DNA of 51,731 bases from Deltaproteobacteria bacterium HGW-Deltaproteobacteria-22 (GTDB lineage: Bacteria > Myxococcota_A > Polyangia > HGW-17). The translations under genes and the position numbers were made by a program. Positions 7,340 through 17,036 of the stretch are shown piece by piece. The stretch's first letter is position 1. Every line of letters starts with the position of its first letter. The stretch lies in assembly GCA_002841825.1 (NCBI GenBank), contig PHAZ01000002.1, positions 1 through 51,731 on the forward strand, given 5' to 3'. The notes beneath the pieces were generated by a model. It ran no database searches and was not told the origin of the DNA. It saw only the letters and a list, made by a program, of their open reading frames with translations.

Positions 7340-9127
7340 TCACTGGCAGTCCGGGTCGTCGGCGTCGATGCGGCCGTCGACGTCGTCGTCGAGGCCGTTG
7401 AAGCAGAGTCTCTCGGTCAGGGGCACCGCCGGACACGAGACGGTCGGGGGGGGGCCCTGGTCCAGGTAGGGCCTTCGGGATATGACGATCTCGGCACCGC
7501 GCGAGGGTCCGTACCAGGGATGGGTGTCGGGTTCACACCCCTGGAACAGGGTATCCAGTGTGCAGGCGAGAGCACACTGCGGATTGTACTGGACGTGCCA
7601 GCATCGATAGAGCGGCAGGTCTGGATCCACGCGGGGCGGATGGCCGCCGGCATAATTTCCGGGACAGTGCTGCACCAAAACCTCCACCCCATTGGAATCG
7701 CGCTCCGAAACGGTGCAACCGGGCACGCAGCGCTCGGCGATCTCCGTCGGCAGGTCCGTTGTAGATCCCTCCCCGAACGCAAACGCGGGGTCCGGGCAGC
7801 CACGCAGGGGTTTGGAGAGGCAGGTGACGTCCTCGGCCAGCGTCCGCACGCGGTCAGCCAGACCCAGAAGGGCCGGGGTGAAATCCATCGCGCACAGGGA
7901 TGTGTACATCCAGAGGGTGTCTTCGGGTCGGTGCTCGAAAGACTCCACGAATGATTTCAGTCGCACCGCGGGCACGGCGCCCTGGCCGTCGTCGGGACTG
8001 ACGCTGCCGCAGGACGGCAGCAGCCTAGGGTTGTCATTGTCGTCGGTGCCGACGATCAGGGAATCTTCGTAAGGTCCGGCGATGGCGCCCACGATGATCA
8101 TGCTGGATTCCTTCAACTGGGACAAAGTGTTGGTGTACTCGGAGATCGGGTGCAGCATGTTCTTGGGATCGTTGGACTCGCGGGGGCGGCAGTGGGTGTA
8201 GGTCAGCTGGCCCTGGGGCATCACGCGCTGCCAGGGCTGGTCGCATTTCACACCGAACTCGGTGCAGCGGAAGGAGGTCAGCGGGCCCAGGGTGGAGTTG
8301 ATGTCGCCTTGGGGGTTGAACAGTTCAGCCTGCTTGGCGGAGCAGTCGTCCTCGTCGGAGAGGATGAAGATCGCCAGCATCGCGTCGTTGCGCATGAAGC
8401 CGCGATTTTCCGACGGGAGGCCGGTCAGCGCCTGCTTCAGTGCCTCCAGCGGCTGCTCCATGCCGCAGCCGTTGATGCCCGGCGCGGCCATGCACTGGAA
8501 GACTTCCTCGAGGGTCTGGTTGGTGTAGTTGCGGCAGCGCGGGCAGCCGCTTGGGTCGGTGGCGAACACCAGGTCGGCGGGCTCGGTGGCGACGCCGTCG
8601 AGGCCCGTGAAGGCGGCCACGTCGCAGTTGGCCTGTGTGCAGTCATGGCTGTCGCAGGTGGTGCCGGCATCTCCTGCGTTGGTCTTCCGGATCGTGCAGC
8701 CGCGGGGTTCCACGTCGACGACGTACTTCTGGTTGATCGGGTTCATACAGGAATCGTTGATGCCCTTCAGGAAGCGGCCGCCGTCGCCGCCGGGACGCTC
8801 GCAGCCCGGAATGTTGTAGGGCGAGGTGCCCAGATCCGGCGTGATGACGCCCATGTGCAAGTTGGGCAGGCCCCCGGAGATTTTGCGGAGGGCGCCAATC
8901 ATGGCAGGAAAATTGCGCTGCAGTTGGACCTGCTCGTCGGCCATGGACAGGGAGGTGTCGATCAAGAAGACGAGGTCGACGTTCCGCAGGAAGGGCCCCG
9001 GGATGGCACAGGCGTCCTCAATGGCATCCGGCGTTTCGTCCACGTGCACTAGCAGATCCGGTACGTTCATGCATCCGAACGCCAGCGCCGCGATCGCCAC
9101 TGCGAATGATAAATGTACGCCTTTCAT
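7340..9127 (-). CDS. VWA-domain lipoprotein, paralogue of the 5232-7049 product
   Basis: FLIDTSLSMADEQ; lipobox ALAFGC; C-terminus CFNGLDDDVDGRIDADDPDCQ; start set at the ATG after GGAGGG. Confidence 0.85.
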   Translation of the reverse strand: MKGVHLSFAVAIAALAFGCMNVPDLLVHVDETPDAIEDACAIPGPFLRNVDLVFLIDTSLSMADEQVQLQRNFPAMIGALRKISGGLPNLHMGVITPDLGTSPYNIPGCERPGGDGGRFLKGINDSCMNPINQKYVVDVEPRGCTIRKTNAGDAGTTCDSHDCTQANCDVAAFTGLDGVATEPADLVFATDPSGCPRCRNYTNQTLEEVFQCMAAPGINGCGMEQPLEALKQALTGLPSENRGFMRNDAMLAIFILSDEDDCSAKQAELFNPQGDINSTLGPLTSFRCTEFGVKCDQPWQRVMPQGQLTYTHCRPRESNDPKNMLHPISEYTNTLSQLKESSMIIVGAIAGPYEDSLIVGTDDNDNPRLLPSCGSVSPDDGQGAVPAVRLKSFVESFEHRPEDTLWMYTSLCAMDFTPALLGLADRVRTLAEDVTCLSKPLRGCPDPAFAFGEGSTTDLPTEIAERCVPGCTVSERDSNGVEVLVQHCPGNYAGGHPPRVDPDLPLYRCWHVQYNPQCALACTLDTLFQGCEPDTHPWYGPSRGAEIVISRRPYLDQGPPPTVSCPAVPLTERLCFNGLDDDVDGRIDADDPDCQ

Positions 9128-9251
9128 GACCGCCCTCCGATTCTGGTGTTGAAACTGCGCCATCTTTCCGACCCTGGAAAGATGTGGCTATTGTTAATAT
9201 ACTGTAACCAACAACAAATTCAAGCCAGTGTTTTCATTTTTTTCTTCTCAA

Positions 9252-9280
9252 CACCACCCAGGGTGCTACCCGGGGTGGTG
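9252..9280. promoter_or_regulatory. Nested hairpin CACCACCC-a-GGGT-gct-ACCC-g-GGGTGGTG in a divergent intergenic region
   Basis: 8-bp plus 4-bp perfect arms, followed by TATACT (9290-9295). Confidence 0.5.
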
Positions 9281-9335
9281 GAGGTGGTGTATACTGAATC
9301 GTTCGCCCTGATGCACCGGCGGCAAGGAGGTTCTC

Positions 9336-11111
9336 ATGATGAGGAACTGGATAGGAACTGGACTGTTGGTTTTGATATTTATTTTTTCGACCGGTTGTGA
9401 CGAGAAGGCGAAGAAAAAATACACCTCCTGCGACCCGGCCGAGGCCGGCGCCTGTGGGGACACAGGTGCTTGCGTCGCCATCGAGGGCGGTAGCCACGTC
9501 TGCCTGGACATCTGTGATCCGGCCGTGGCCGGCGCCTGCGGCGAGGATCTGACGTGCCTGCCGGCCAAGGACACGTTCGTGTGCTATCCGGCCTGCGATC
9601 CGACCGACGCCGCGGCCTGCGGCGACGGGTGGACCTGCGTCGCCTACGCGACCGACGCGGGCAAGTGCCAGCAGGAATGCGACATGGAGGCGCCCGCCTG
9701 TGACCCGCCCGAGGCCGTGTGCGTGCCCTACGGGGACGGCGCGGTGTGCTCGGCGCCCTGCGATCCCGTGAACCAGGACGCGTGCCCGGCGGGCCTGACC
9801 TGCGAGCTGCGCACCGATGACCTGTACGCCTGCTATGAGCCGGTGTGGTTCGACGGCCGGGTGTCCGACGCCAGCGACGACGAGGACATCGAGGGCGCGC
9901 GCGTGCTGGCTGCCGATTCCACGGGCGCCGCGGCCACCTCGGTTGCCCTGTCCGGCATCGACGGCCGCTACAGCCTGCAGGTGCCCGTCAAGCGCAACGC
10001 CGACGGCACCCTGGCCGAGGGCGTCTTCACCCTGCGCGCCGCGGCCCAGGACTACCAGCAGTTCCCGGCCGGGATCCGGCCCTCGCTGCCCGTCGACGCC
10101 AGCGACGCCGTGCCGTCCGCCGATGGCTGGCACCTGGCCTCGGCGCTGACCAACATCACCCTGATCCCGCTGCCCGTCGAGGAGCAGGGGCTGTCCTCGG
10201 TGAGCGGCCGGGTCGTGATCACCACCGGCGAGGTCACCGGCGGCGGCGTGCTGCTGGTGCTCGAGACCGACGCCAACGCCGGCGAGGCGCCCTTCGGCTT
10301 CTCGGACCGCGAAGGCTGGTTCACCCTGTTCAACGTCCCCGACGACACCTATGTGTTGCGCGGCTACAAGGCCGACCTGCAGTTGAACTCGCTGGACGTG
10401 ACCATGGCCGCGGCCCCGGTCGTCGACCTGGAGGTCACCCAGAGCGACACGCCGCTCAGCTCGGTCAGCGGCTCGGTGCAGATCGTCAACGCGCCGGGCG
10501 GCTCGCTGACCACCGTGGTGCTGGTGCCCGAGTCCACCTTCAGTGACACGTTCGTCAAGGGCGAGGTGCCCGCGGGCCTGCGCGCGCCGAAACCCCCCGC
10601 AGCGCCCTCGATTGCGGGCGGGTTCACCATCACCGGCGTCCCCGATGGTCGCTACGTGGTGCTGGCCGCCTTCGAGAACGACGGGCTCGTGCGCGATCCC
10701 GATCCGAACATCGCCGGCACCCAGATCGTGCACATCGTGGTCGACGGCGCCACTGCCACCGAGGTGACCCTGGACGACTCCTTCAAGGTGACCGAGGCCC
10801 TCGAGATCATCTATCCGGGCGCGCTGGGCCCCGAGTTGGTGGACCCCGTGGGCCTGGAGTTCACCTGGGTTGACGACTCCTCCGAGGACGGCTACCACAT
10901 CGTGGTCTACAACGCCTACGGCGAGCTGGTCTGGGAGGACGACGCGGTGCCGAGCGTGTCGTCGGGCGACGTGGTCGTGCCCTATGCCGGTCCCGAGCTG
11001 GTGCCTGGCATGTACTACCAGTTCCGCGCCTGGTCGATGCGCAACGGCGGCGCGATCTCCACCACCGAGGACCTGCTCGGGGTGTTCTACACCGAGCCCC
11101 TGGTGCAGTAG
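9336..11111 (+). CDS. Cys-rich lipoprotein with carboxypeptidase-regulatory-like beta-sandwich repeats
   Basis: Lipobox FSTGC; repeated CDPxxxxACG motifs; GRYSLQV, GWFTLFNVPDDTYVL, GRYVVLA motifs. Confidence 0.8.
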   Translation: MMRNWIGTGLLVLIFIFSTGCDEKAKKKYTSCDPAEAGACGDTGACVAIEGGSHVCLDICDPAVAGACGEDLTCLPAKDTFVCYPACDPTDAAACGDGWTCVAYATDAGKCQQECDMEAPACDPPEAVCVPYGDGAVCSAPCDPVNQDACPAGLTCELRTDDLYACYEPVWFDGRVSDASDDEDIEGARVLAADSTGAAATSVALSGIDGRYSLQVPVKRNADGTLAEGVFTLRAAAQDYQQFPAGIRPSLPVDASDAVPSADGWHLASALTNITLIPLPVEEQGLSSVSGRVVITTGEVTGGGVLLVLETDANAGEAPFGFSDREGWFTLFNVPDDTYVLRGYKADLQLNSLDVTMAAAPVVDLEVTQSDTPLSSVSGSVQIVNAPGGSLTTVVLVPESTFSDTFVKGEVPAGLRAPKPPAAPSIAGGFTITGVPDGRYVVLAAFENDGLVRDPDPNIAGTQIVHIVVDGATATEVTLDDSFKVTEALEIIYPGALGPELVDPVGLEFTWVDDSSEDGYHIVVYNAYGELVWEDDAVPSVSSGDVVVPYAGPELVPGMYYQFRAWSMRNGGAISTTEDLLGVFYTEPLVQ

Positions 11112-11135
11112 CCCTCTTCCGCGGTGCTTCTCTTT

Positions 11136-11696
11136 CTAGTCACAGGGGTACAGGACGTTGCGACGGACCGTCTCGACGACGTTGTCGCCCTGCAGCCGGG
11201 CCAGGATCGCCGCCGAGAACTCGAAGGCCGTGCCCGGCGCGCGGCTCGTGATCACCGGCCCCGACACCACCACGCGATCCTGCGAGTACTTGCGCGCCAA
11301 CCGGGCGTGGAAGCGCTCCTCCACCCCCGGATGGGAGGTGAACGCGGTCACGTCCTCGAGGATCCCGGCCTGTTCGAGCACCAGGGGTGCGGCGCAGATC
11401 GCGCAGACCCACGCGCCCTTCTCGTAGTGGCGCTTCACCAGCCTGAGCACCAGCTCGTTGCGCAGGAAGTGCTCCACGCCGGGCAGGCCGCCGGGCAGGA
11501 TCAGCGCATCGGCGGTCATGCTCTCGTCGAGGACCGCGTCGGGCTGCAGCACGATCGATCGCGCGCCGCGGATCATGCCCGGCGCGAGGCTGGCCAGGGT
11601 CACCTCCACACCGCCGCGGCGCAGCAGGTTCAGGGGGATGACGATCTCCATCTCTTCGGATCCATCGGCGCACAGGATCAGGGCTCTGGGTTTCAT
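11136..11696 (-). CDS. DJ-1/PfpI family protein
   Basis: MKPRALILCADGSEEMEIVIP; nucleophile region VCAICAAPLVLEQAG. Confidence 0.9.
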   Translation of the reverse strand: MKPRALILCADGSEEMEIVIPLNLLRRGGVEVTLASLAPGMIRGARSIVLQPDAVLDESMTADALILPGGLPGVEHFLRNELVLRLVKRHYEKGAWVCAICAAPLVLEQAGILEDVTAFTSHPGVEERFHARLARKYSQDRVVVSGPVITSRAPGTAFEFSAAILARLQGDNVVETVRRNVLYPCD

Positions 11697-11734
11697 GGCA
11701 GGACCTCCCTTTGGAAATGTGGTCAACAGAAGTA

Positions 11735-12097
11735 TTACCGCAGATTGGCGTCGGAGGACAGCTCCACGATCGCCTTGAGCATCCGGTCGGGCATGGAGAG
11801 GAATTTCAGGCCGCAGGCGGTGGCGTCGGTGTTGCGCGGCACGAACCAGCGGACCTCCACGGGGACCGGGGACGGCTCGACCCCCGGCAGGGAGAGCAGG
11901 CACTCGAACTGATCCCCGAGGCCGGCCTGCCCGGGAAACACCACGAACATGCCGCCGAGGCTGAGGTTGTGGATCTCCCCGGCGGTGTCGTTCCCGCCCG
12001 AGCGCACGACCACCGGCAGTTTCACGGCGAAGCGCTTGTGGGCGCGGCGGCTCTTCTGCAGAAAGGAAATCGCGTTGTCGAGTTCGCGCGTGCTCAT
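11735..12097 (-). CDS. PilZ-domain protein
   Basis: RxxxR (RRAHKR) and NxSxxG (NLSLGG); ATGA overlap with the upstream CDS. Confidence 0.85.
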   Translation of the reverse strand: MSTRELDNAISFLQKSRRAHKRFAVKLPVVVRSGGNDTAGEIHNLSLGGMFVVFPGQAGLGDQFECLLSLPGVEPSPVPVEVRWFVPRNTDATACGLKFLSMPDRMLKAIVELSSDANLR

Positions 12098-13794
12098 TTG
12101 CGCACCTCTTTCTCCAGGACGGTGATCTTCAGGTTGCCCAGGCTCTCGAGCCATTCCATGTCGTCGGTGGCGCCCATCATCAGGTGGGTGACGTCGGCGG
12201 GCATCTGCTTCCAGGTCGGATCCACGTCGATCCAGCGCCCCACCCATACCTGGGTCCAGGCGTGGTAGCCCAGCCCCTCCAGGCAGGAGTCGGTGCCGCA
12301 CATGCGGACGTAGCCGACGCCGCCGACCTGGCGTGCGGGGAAGCCCAGGGCGCGGAACAGCGCCGTGGCCAGGATCGAGTGCTCGGTGCAGTCGCCCTTC
12401 CTGAGCTGGACCACCATCCGGGCGCTCTCCACGTCGGAGCGCAGCGTGTCCTCGACGTAGTCGCCCACGAACAGCGTGACCGCGCGCAGGATCTCCACCG
12501 GCGTTTTGGCGCCGCCGACGGCCTGCCCGGCCAGCTTGATCACGCCCGGGTCGTCGCTCTCGACGTTGGGCTCGGACTTCAGGTACTTCTTCACGTCCGC
12601 CGGGAGCGTCGCGGGATCGGGCTTCTGGAGGTTGTCGATGGTGTCCACGCTGAGGGTCAGTTTCTTCCCCTTGGCGGTGTCGAGTTGATAGCGGTGGGTG
12701 TTGAGGAAATCGGGATTGGGGAAGGGGCCGTTGAGCTCGAGGACCAGCTTGGTGATCGACGCAGCGGGCGTGCCTCCCAGCGGCAGCGGGATCACCGCGG
12801 ACAGGCCGGTGTCGATCTCCGCGCCCATGCCGGCGGCGGCCTTGTCCTTGTCCTCGCGGCGCATCTCGATGGCGCCGATCTTGCTCACCTCGATGAAGCC
12901 CAGCTCGTTGAACACGGAGACCACGCGGGACTTGGGGTTGTCGGAGACCGTCTCGACGACGGTGAAGGGACGGGTCTTGCCGTCGACCCTGCGCTCGGAG
13001 CGGCTCACGACGCGCCCGACCTCGTGGGCGACGGTGACCTCGGTGCTCATGAACTTGCGCGCCCGCCAGGAGCGGGTGGCGTTCCAGGTCTTCGGATCCC
13101 GCGAGATGGTCAGGGAGAAGGCCAGGTCGCTCTCGGACAGGCCGCCCAGGGGGCGGTCGGGGGTGTAGGTCTGCAGCGGCGCAGGGGTCTGGCCGGCCGC
13201 GACGCTCTCGACGGTGGCCTGGTGGGAACCATCGGGCTGGCGCCGCAGCGTGACCGTCCGCTTGACGTGATCGGCCGTCTGGAGGGTGACGTGCTCGAGG
13301 AGCGCGCCCTCGCCGGCACCGTCATAGGTGGAGGTGGTGCTGATGACCATGGTCTTTTTTCCGCCCAGCACGTTCATCTCCATGTGGAACTGCTGCACCT
13401 GGAGGACGCGGGGCCCTTCAGGCGTGTCCTTGACGGACCAGGCGTTGCTCATGTAGCCGACCTTCTGGTTCATCACGTAGACGCCGTACCAGGTCTCGGT
13501 GCCCAGGAGCGGAACGGCCGCCTTCACGTCGGCCACCGGGACGGCCAGCAGCGGGACCTCCGGGATCTTCGCGAAGTCCAGCGGTGCGGTTCCTTCGGGC
13601 AGGGCAGGCACGGGCAGGCCCTCGGCCGCATCCCCGCCCGGAGCTGGCGGCTGTGCGCCCATGTCCGGTGTCATCTCGGTGCCCATGGGGTTGGGCGTTT
13701 CACCCGCCGGATCCTTTTTGGTCCGGACCGGGCTGCAGTGGTTGAAGAGAATCAGGAGAAGGAACGTCAGCGGGAGGAGGCGGGGGGAGATCAT
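12094..13794 (-). CDS. Transglutaminase-like lipoprotein
   Basis: Lipobox LFNHC; GDCTEHS, YHAWTQVW, DVDPTW catalytic motifs. Confidence 0.85.
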   Translation of the reverse strand: MISPRLLPLTFLLLILFNHCSPVRTKKDPAGETPNPMGTEMTPDMGAQPPAPGGDAAEGLPVPALPEGTAPLDFAKIPEVPLLAVPVADVKAAVPLLGTETWYGVYVMNQKVGYMSNAWSVKDTPEGPRVLQVQQFHMEMNVLGGKKTMVISTTSTYDGAGEGALLEHVTLQTADHVKRTVTLRRQPDGSHQATVESVAAGQTPAPLQTYTPDRPLGGLSESDLAFSLTISRDPKTWNATRSWRARKFMSTEVTVAHEVGRVVSRSERRVDGKTRPFTVVETVSDNPKSRVVSVFNELGFIEVSKIGAIEMRREDKDKAAAGMGAEIDTGLSAVIPLPLGGTPAASITKLVLELNGPFPNPDFLNTHRYQLDTAKGKKLTLSVDTIDNLQKPDPATLPADVKKYLKSEPNVESDDPGVIKLAGQAVGGAKTPVEILRAVTLFVGDYVEDTLRSDVESARMVVQLRKGDCTEHSILATALFRALGFPARQVGGVGYVRMCGTDSCLEGLGYHAWTQVWVGRWIDVDPTWKQMPADVTHLMMGATDDMEWLESLGNLKITVLEKEVRK

Positions 13795-15068
13795 TTTTTC
13801 GCCGCAATCGCGTTGAGCTGGGCTTCAAGATCCACATTGAAAGCCTTCTTGGCGGCTTCCAGCGAGGCCTTGAGCTCGGCCTGAACGGCGGAGACCTCGC
13901 CGGCCTTGCCCTGATCGTACAGTTCCAGGATCTTCCAGACCTTGGGCATCGCGTCGCACATGGCGCGACCGGCCTTCTCGGCGGCATCCAGGTATTCCTT
14001 CAGTTGCTTGGAGTCCTTGAACTCCTCGAGGTCGTCGTGCTTGTCGATCATCTCCTGCGCGATCTTGCGGAACTGCTCGGTCACGTCGGTGTTGCAGCCG
14101 GTGCCCCAGTCACGAAGCTCCTTGGACATGGCTTCGCCGAACCAGGCCGGCACCACGGCCTCGAACTTGCCGTACTGCTTGTTGCCGCCCTGGGGATCGG
14201 TCTGCGCCATCTTGGTGCCGTGCATCATGATGTGCGTGTCGCTGCTGCGCAGGCTGTACTGCTTGAAGCGTCCGTTGATGGCCTTGATGGGCTCGGGAGC
14301 CTTGCTCAGAAAACTCATGTAGATGAGGAAGACATCCTTGGCCTCGCCCCAGTTCTCGATGAGCGTCTCCGAGGTGGGGAAGGAGAAGTCCGTCAGGGCC
14401 TTCATCGACTGGCCCTCGATGGCGACCCTGCCGAAGTTGCGGGCGCTGCCGAACAGGCCGCCGCTCTGGAAGCGGGTCTCGAGCTTGATCTTCATGTCCG
14501 CCTTCGAGGCCAGGTCGACGATCTGCAGGGGGCACAGGTACCAGTCCTCGCCCGTGGTGGGGGAGCCCGAGCCGGGTTCGATCAGGGACTTCCAGTTGTC
14601 GCCCTTGAGCACGATCGAGGTCAGGAAGTTGTAACCGACCTCCTGGTAGGGTTTGCAGGTCTTCTGGAAGAAGTTCTCGGCCTTGGCGACCACCGCCTTG
14701 TTGAGGTTCTTCAGCGCGGGGACCAGCTTCGGGCTGATGCCGCCCTTGGTCTTGTCGTCGGCACCGCCGCCACCGCCGCCGCCGCGCCCGAACAGGAAGA
14801 AGGCGCCGCCGCCGAGCAACAAGAGGACCACCACGACGATGGCCACCGTGTGGTGGGTCTTCTTCACCGGAGCCGCCGCCGCCGCCTGGGCGCTCTGCAT
14901 CGCGGCGATGGTCGGGTCGACATAGACGTAGTCCTGGGGAAGCGCTTCGGGTTCAGGCGCCGGGGTTTCTTCGGGCTCGGGCAGGACGTGGAAGCAGAAC
15001 GGGCAGGTTTCGACCGCCCTGCGGTTTGCCTTCGAGACCAATTCGTAACAATGTGAGCAAGTAACCAT
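13791..15068 (-). CDS. Zinc-ribbon, single-TM protein with unknown C-terminal domain
   Basis: N-terminal CSHC...CPFC; TM VAIVVVVLLLLGGGAFFLF; ATGA overlap with the downstream CDS. Confidence 0.75.
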   Translation of the reverse strand: MVTCSHCYELVSKANRRAVETCPFCFHVLPEPEETPAPEPEALPQDYVYVDPTIAAMQSAQAAAAAPVKKTHHTVAIVVVVLLLLGGGAFFLFGRGGGGGGGADDKTKGGISPKLVPALKNLNKAVVAKAENFFQKTCKPYQEVGYNFLTSIVLKGDNWKSLIEPGSGSPTTGEDWYLCPLQIVDLASKADMKIKLETRFQSGGLFGSARNFGRVAIEGQSMKALTDFSFPTSETLIENWGEAKDVFLIYMSFLSKAPEPIKAINGRFKQYSLRSSDTHIMMHGTKMAQTDPQGGNKQYGKFEAVVPAWFGEAMSKELRDWGTGCNTDVTEQFRKIAQEMIDKHDDLEEFKDSKQLKEYLDAAEKAGRAMCDAMPKVWKILELYDQGKAGEVSAVQAELKASLEAAKKAFNVDLEAQLNAIAAKK

Positions 15069-15200
15069 AGGACAAGACCTCCAGAAAGACGGCCACGTAT
15101 ATACCACAGGCGGGCCGCGACTTTCCAGCAAAAACACAGGCTGCCGGGGATGGGCGATAATATGATTGATTTCAGTCACCTTCAAGAATTCGATCCCCCT

Positions 15201-15228
15201 TTGAAACGGGAATCAACTCTGCTATATA
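15201..15228 (+). promoter_or_regulatory. Putative metK promoter TTGAAA-N16-TATATA
   Basis: Near-consensus boxes placing the TSS at ~15235. Confidence 0.5.
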
Positions 15229-15242
15229 TGCATCAGCTTGGC

Positions 15243-15303
15243 GCCGGGAATTTTGGTTGAACCCGGCTCTTAACCGCTTTTACCTTCTTTTCAACCAATG
15301 GAG
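15243..15303 (+). ncRNA. Candidate H-type pseudoknot leader (riboswitch-like) of metK
   Basis: S1 GCCGGG (15243-15248)/CCCGGC (15262-15267); S2 TTGGTTGAA (15253-15261)/TTCAACCAA (15290-15298); SD GGAG 15300-15303. Confidence 0.6.
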
Positions 15304-15309
15304 ATCCCG

Positions 15310-16476
15310 ATGAGTTCCTATCTGTTCACTTCCGAATCCGTCACCGAAGGACATCCCGACAAGGTGTGCGACGCCGTCTCCGATTCCATCCTGGATCATA
15401 TCCTGGAGAACGATCCGACGGCCCGCGTCGCCTGCGAGGCCATCACCAAGACCGGCGTGGTCTTCATCGCCGGTGAAATCACCACTTCCTGCTATGTGCA
15501 CTTCCCCGATCTCGTGCGCGAGACCGTGAAGAACATCGGTTACACCGACGCGAAGATGGGCTTCGACTACGAGACCTGCGCCGTGATCTCGGCCATCGAG
15601 CAGCAGAGCCCGGACATTGCCCAGGGTGTCGAGGGCCATGGAGCCTACGAGACCGACGACCAGGGCGCCGGCGACCAGGGCATGATGTTCGGCTACGCCT
15701 CCGACGAGACGCCCGAGCTGATGCCGCTGCCGATCATGACCGCCCACCATCTGGCCAAGCGCCTGGCCGAGGTCCGCAAGAGCGGCCTGCTGCCCTTCCT
15801 GCGTCCCGACGGCAAGACCCAGGTGTCGGTCAACTACGTGGACGACCGGCCCGTGGACATCGCCACCATCGTGGTGTCCTCCCAGCACGATCCCGACGTG
15901 TCGCACAAGCAGCTCGAGGAGGCCATCATCGAGGAGGTCGTCCGCAAGGTGATCCCGGCCGACCGGCTGGCCCGTGACGTGCGCTTCCTGATCAACCCGA
16001 CGGGCCGCTTCGTCATCGGCGGACCCATGGGCGATTCGGGCCTGACCGGCCGCAAGATCATCGTCGACACCTATGGCGGCATGGCCCGTCACGGCGGCGG
16101 CGCGTTCTCGGGCAAGGATCCGTCCAAGGTCGACCGTTCCGCCTGCTACTATGCCCGTTACATCGCCAAGAACCTCGTGGCCGCGGGCCTGGCCAGCCGC
16201 TGCGAGGTGCAGGTGGCGTACGCCATCGGCGTGGCGCACCCCGTGTCCCTGATGGTGCAGACCTTCGGCACCGGCCGCCTCCCCGACGAGAAGATCTCGC
16301 AGATCGTCGGCCAGGTCTTCGACTGCCGGCCCGCCGCCATCATCAAGCAGCTGGACCTGCTGAAGCCCCGCTACATGGCCACCTCCGCGTATGGTCACTT
16401 CGGCCGCAACGAGCCCTCCTTCACCTGGGAGAAGACCGACCGCGTCGAGGCGATCAAGGCCGCGGCCGGCCTGTAG
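15310..16476 (+). CDS. metK: S-adenosylmethionine synthetase
   Basis: [51 protein letters not shown]. Confidence 0.98.
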   Translation: MSSYLFTSESVTEGHPDKVCDAVSDSILDHILENDPTARVACEAITKTGVVFIAGEITTSCYVHFPDLVRETVKNIGYTDAKMGFDYETCAVISAIEQQSPDIAQGVEGHGAYETDDQGAGDQGMMFGYASDETPELMPLPIMTAHHLAKRLAEVRKSGLLPFLRPDGKTQVSVNYVDDRPVDIATIVVSSQHDPDVSHKQLEEAIIEEVVRKVIPADRLARDVRFLINPTGRFVIGGPMGDSGLTGRKIIVDTYGGMARHGGGAFSGKDPSKVDRSACYYARYIAKNLVAAGLASRCEVQVAYAIGVAHPVSLMVQTFGTGRLPDEKISQIVGQVFDCRPAAIIKQLDLLKPRYMATSAYGHFGRNEPSFTWEKTDRVEAIKAAAGL

Positions 16477-16483
16477 GAACGGG

Positions 16484-16993
16484 ATGCGCTTCCTGTCGCT
16501 GCTCGCGGCGCTGTGGATGCTGCAGTCCTGCGCAGGTTCCACGCCGCTTCAACAACGCTGCGCCGAGGGGCACAGGCACCTCGACGACCAGCAGTGGGAT
16601 CGCGCCGAGCGCTCCTATGATCGCGCCCTGAAGCTCTCACCCGGGTACGGACCCGCGCTGGTCGGCCGGGCCTCGGCCCGCATCGGGCTGAACCGCTATG
16701 CCGAAGCGCTGTCGGACGTCGACGCGGCGCTGGCGGGCTCTCCCGACCGGCTGGAGTGGCGGTCCCGCCGGGGCGTGCTGCTGCATGCCCTGGGACGGTA
16801 TGAGGAGGCCCTCGTGGAGCTCGACCGGGTGCTCGCCAGGTCGCCAAACCACGCCGCGTCCTTGACCGGCAGGGCCATGACCTATCTCCGGCTGAAGCGC
16901 TGTCCCGAGGCCATGCGCGACCTCAGGCGGGCCCGCCGGCTGGGGGTTCCCATTCCGGATTCCTGGCTGCAGACCTGCCCTGACCTGAAGTAA
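16484..16993 (+). CDS. TPR-repeat lipoprotein
   Basis: Lipobox MLQSC; TPR motifs. Confidence 0.75.
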   Translation: MRFLSLLAALWMLQSCAGSTPLQQRCAEGHRHLDDQQWDRAERSYDRALKLSPGYGPALVGRASARIGLNRYAEALSDVDAALAGSPDRLEWRSRRGVLLHALGRYEEALVELDRVLARSPNHAASLTGRAMTYLRLKRCPEAMRDLRRARRLGVPIPDSWLQTCPDLK

Positions 16994-17036
16994 CGAAACC
17001 GGATCCTGCAAGCCGGGATCCACTGGAGTTGTACCC

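Noticed and set aside
15243-15303. Assignment of the metK leader to SAM-I, SAM-II, SAM-III or SAM/SAH
   Set aside because: Conserved core motifs of those classes, as I remember them, are not evident; only the general pseudoknot logic is shared, so it is left as an unassigned candidate.
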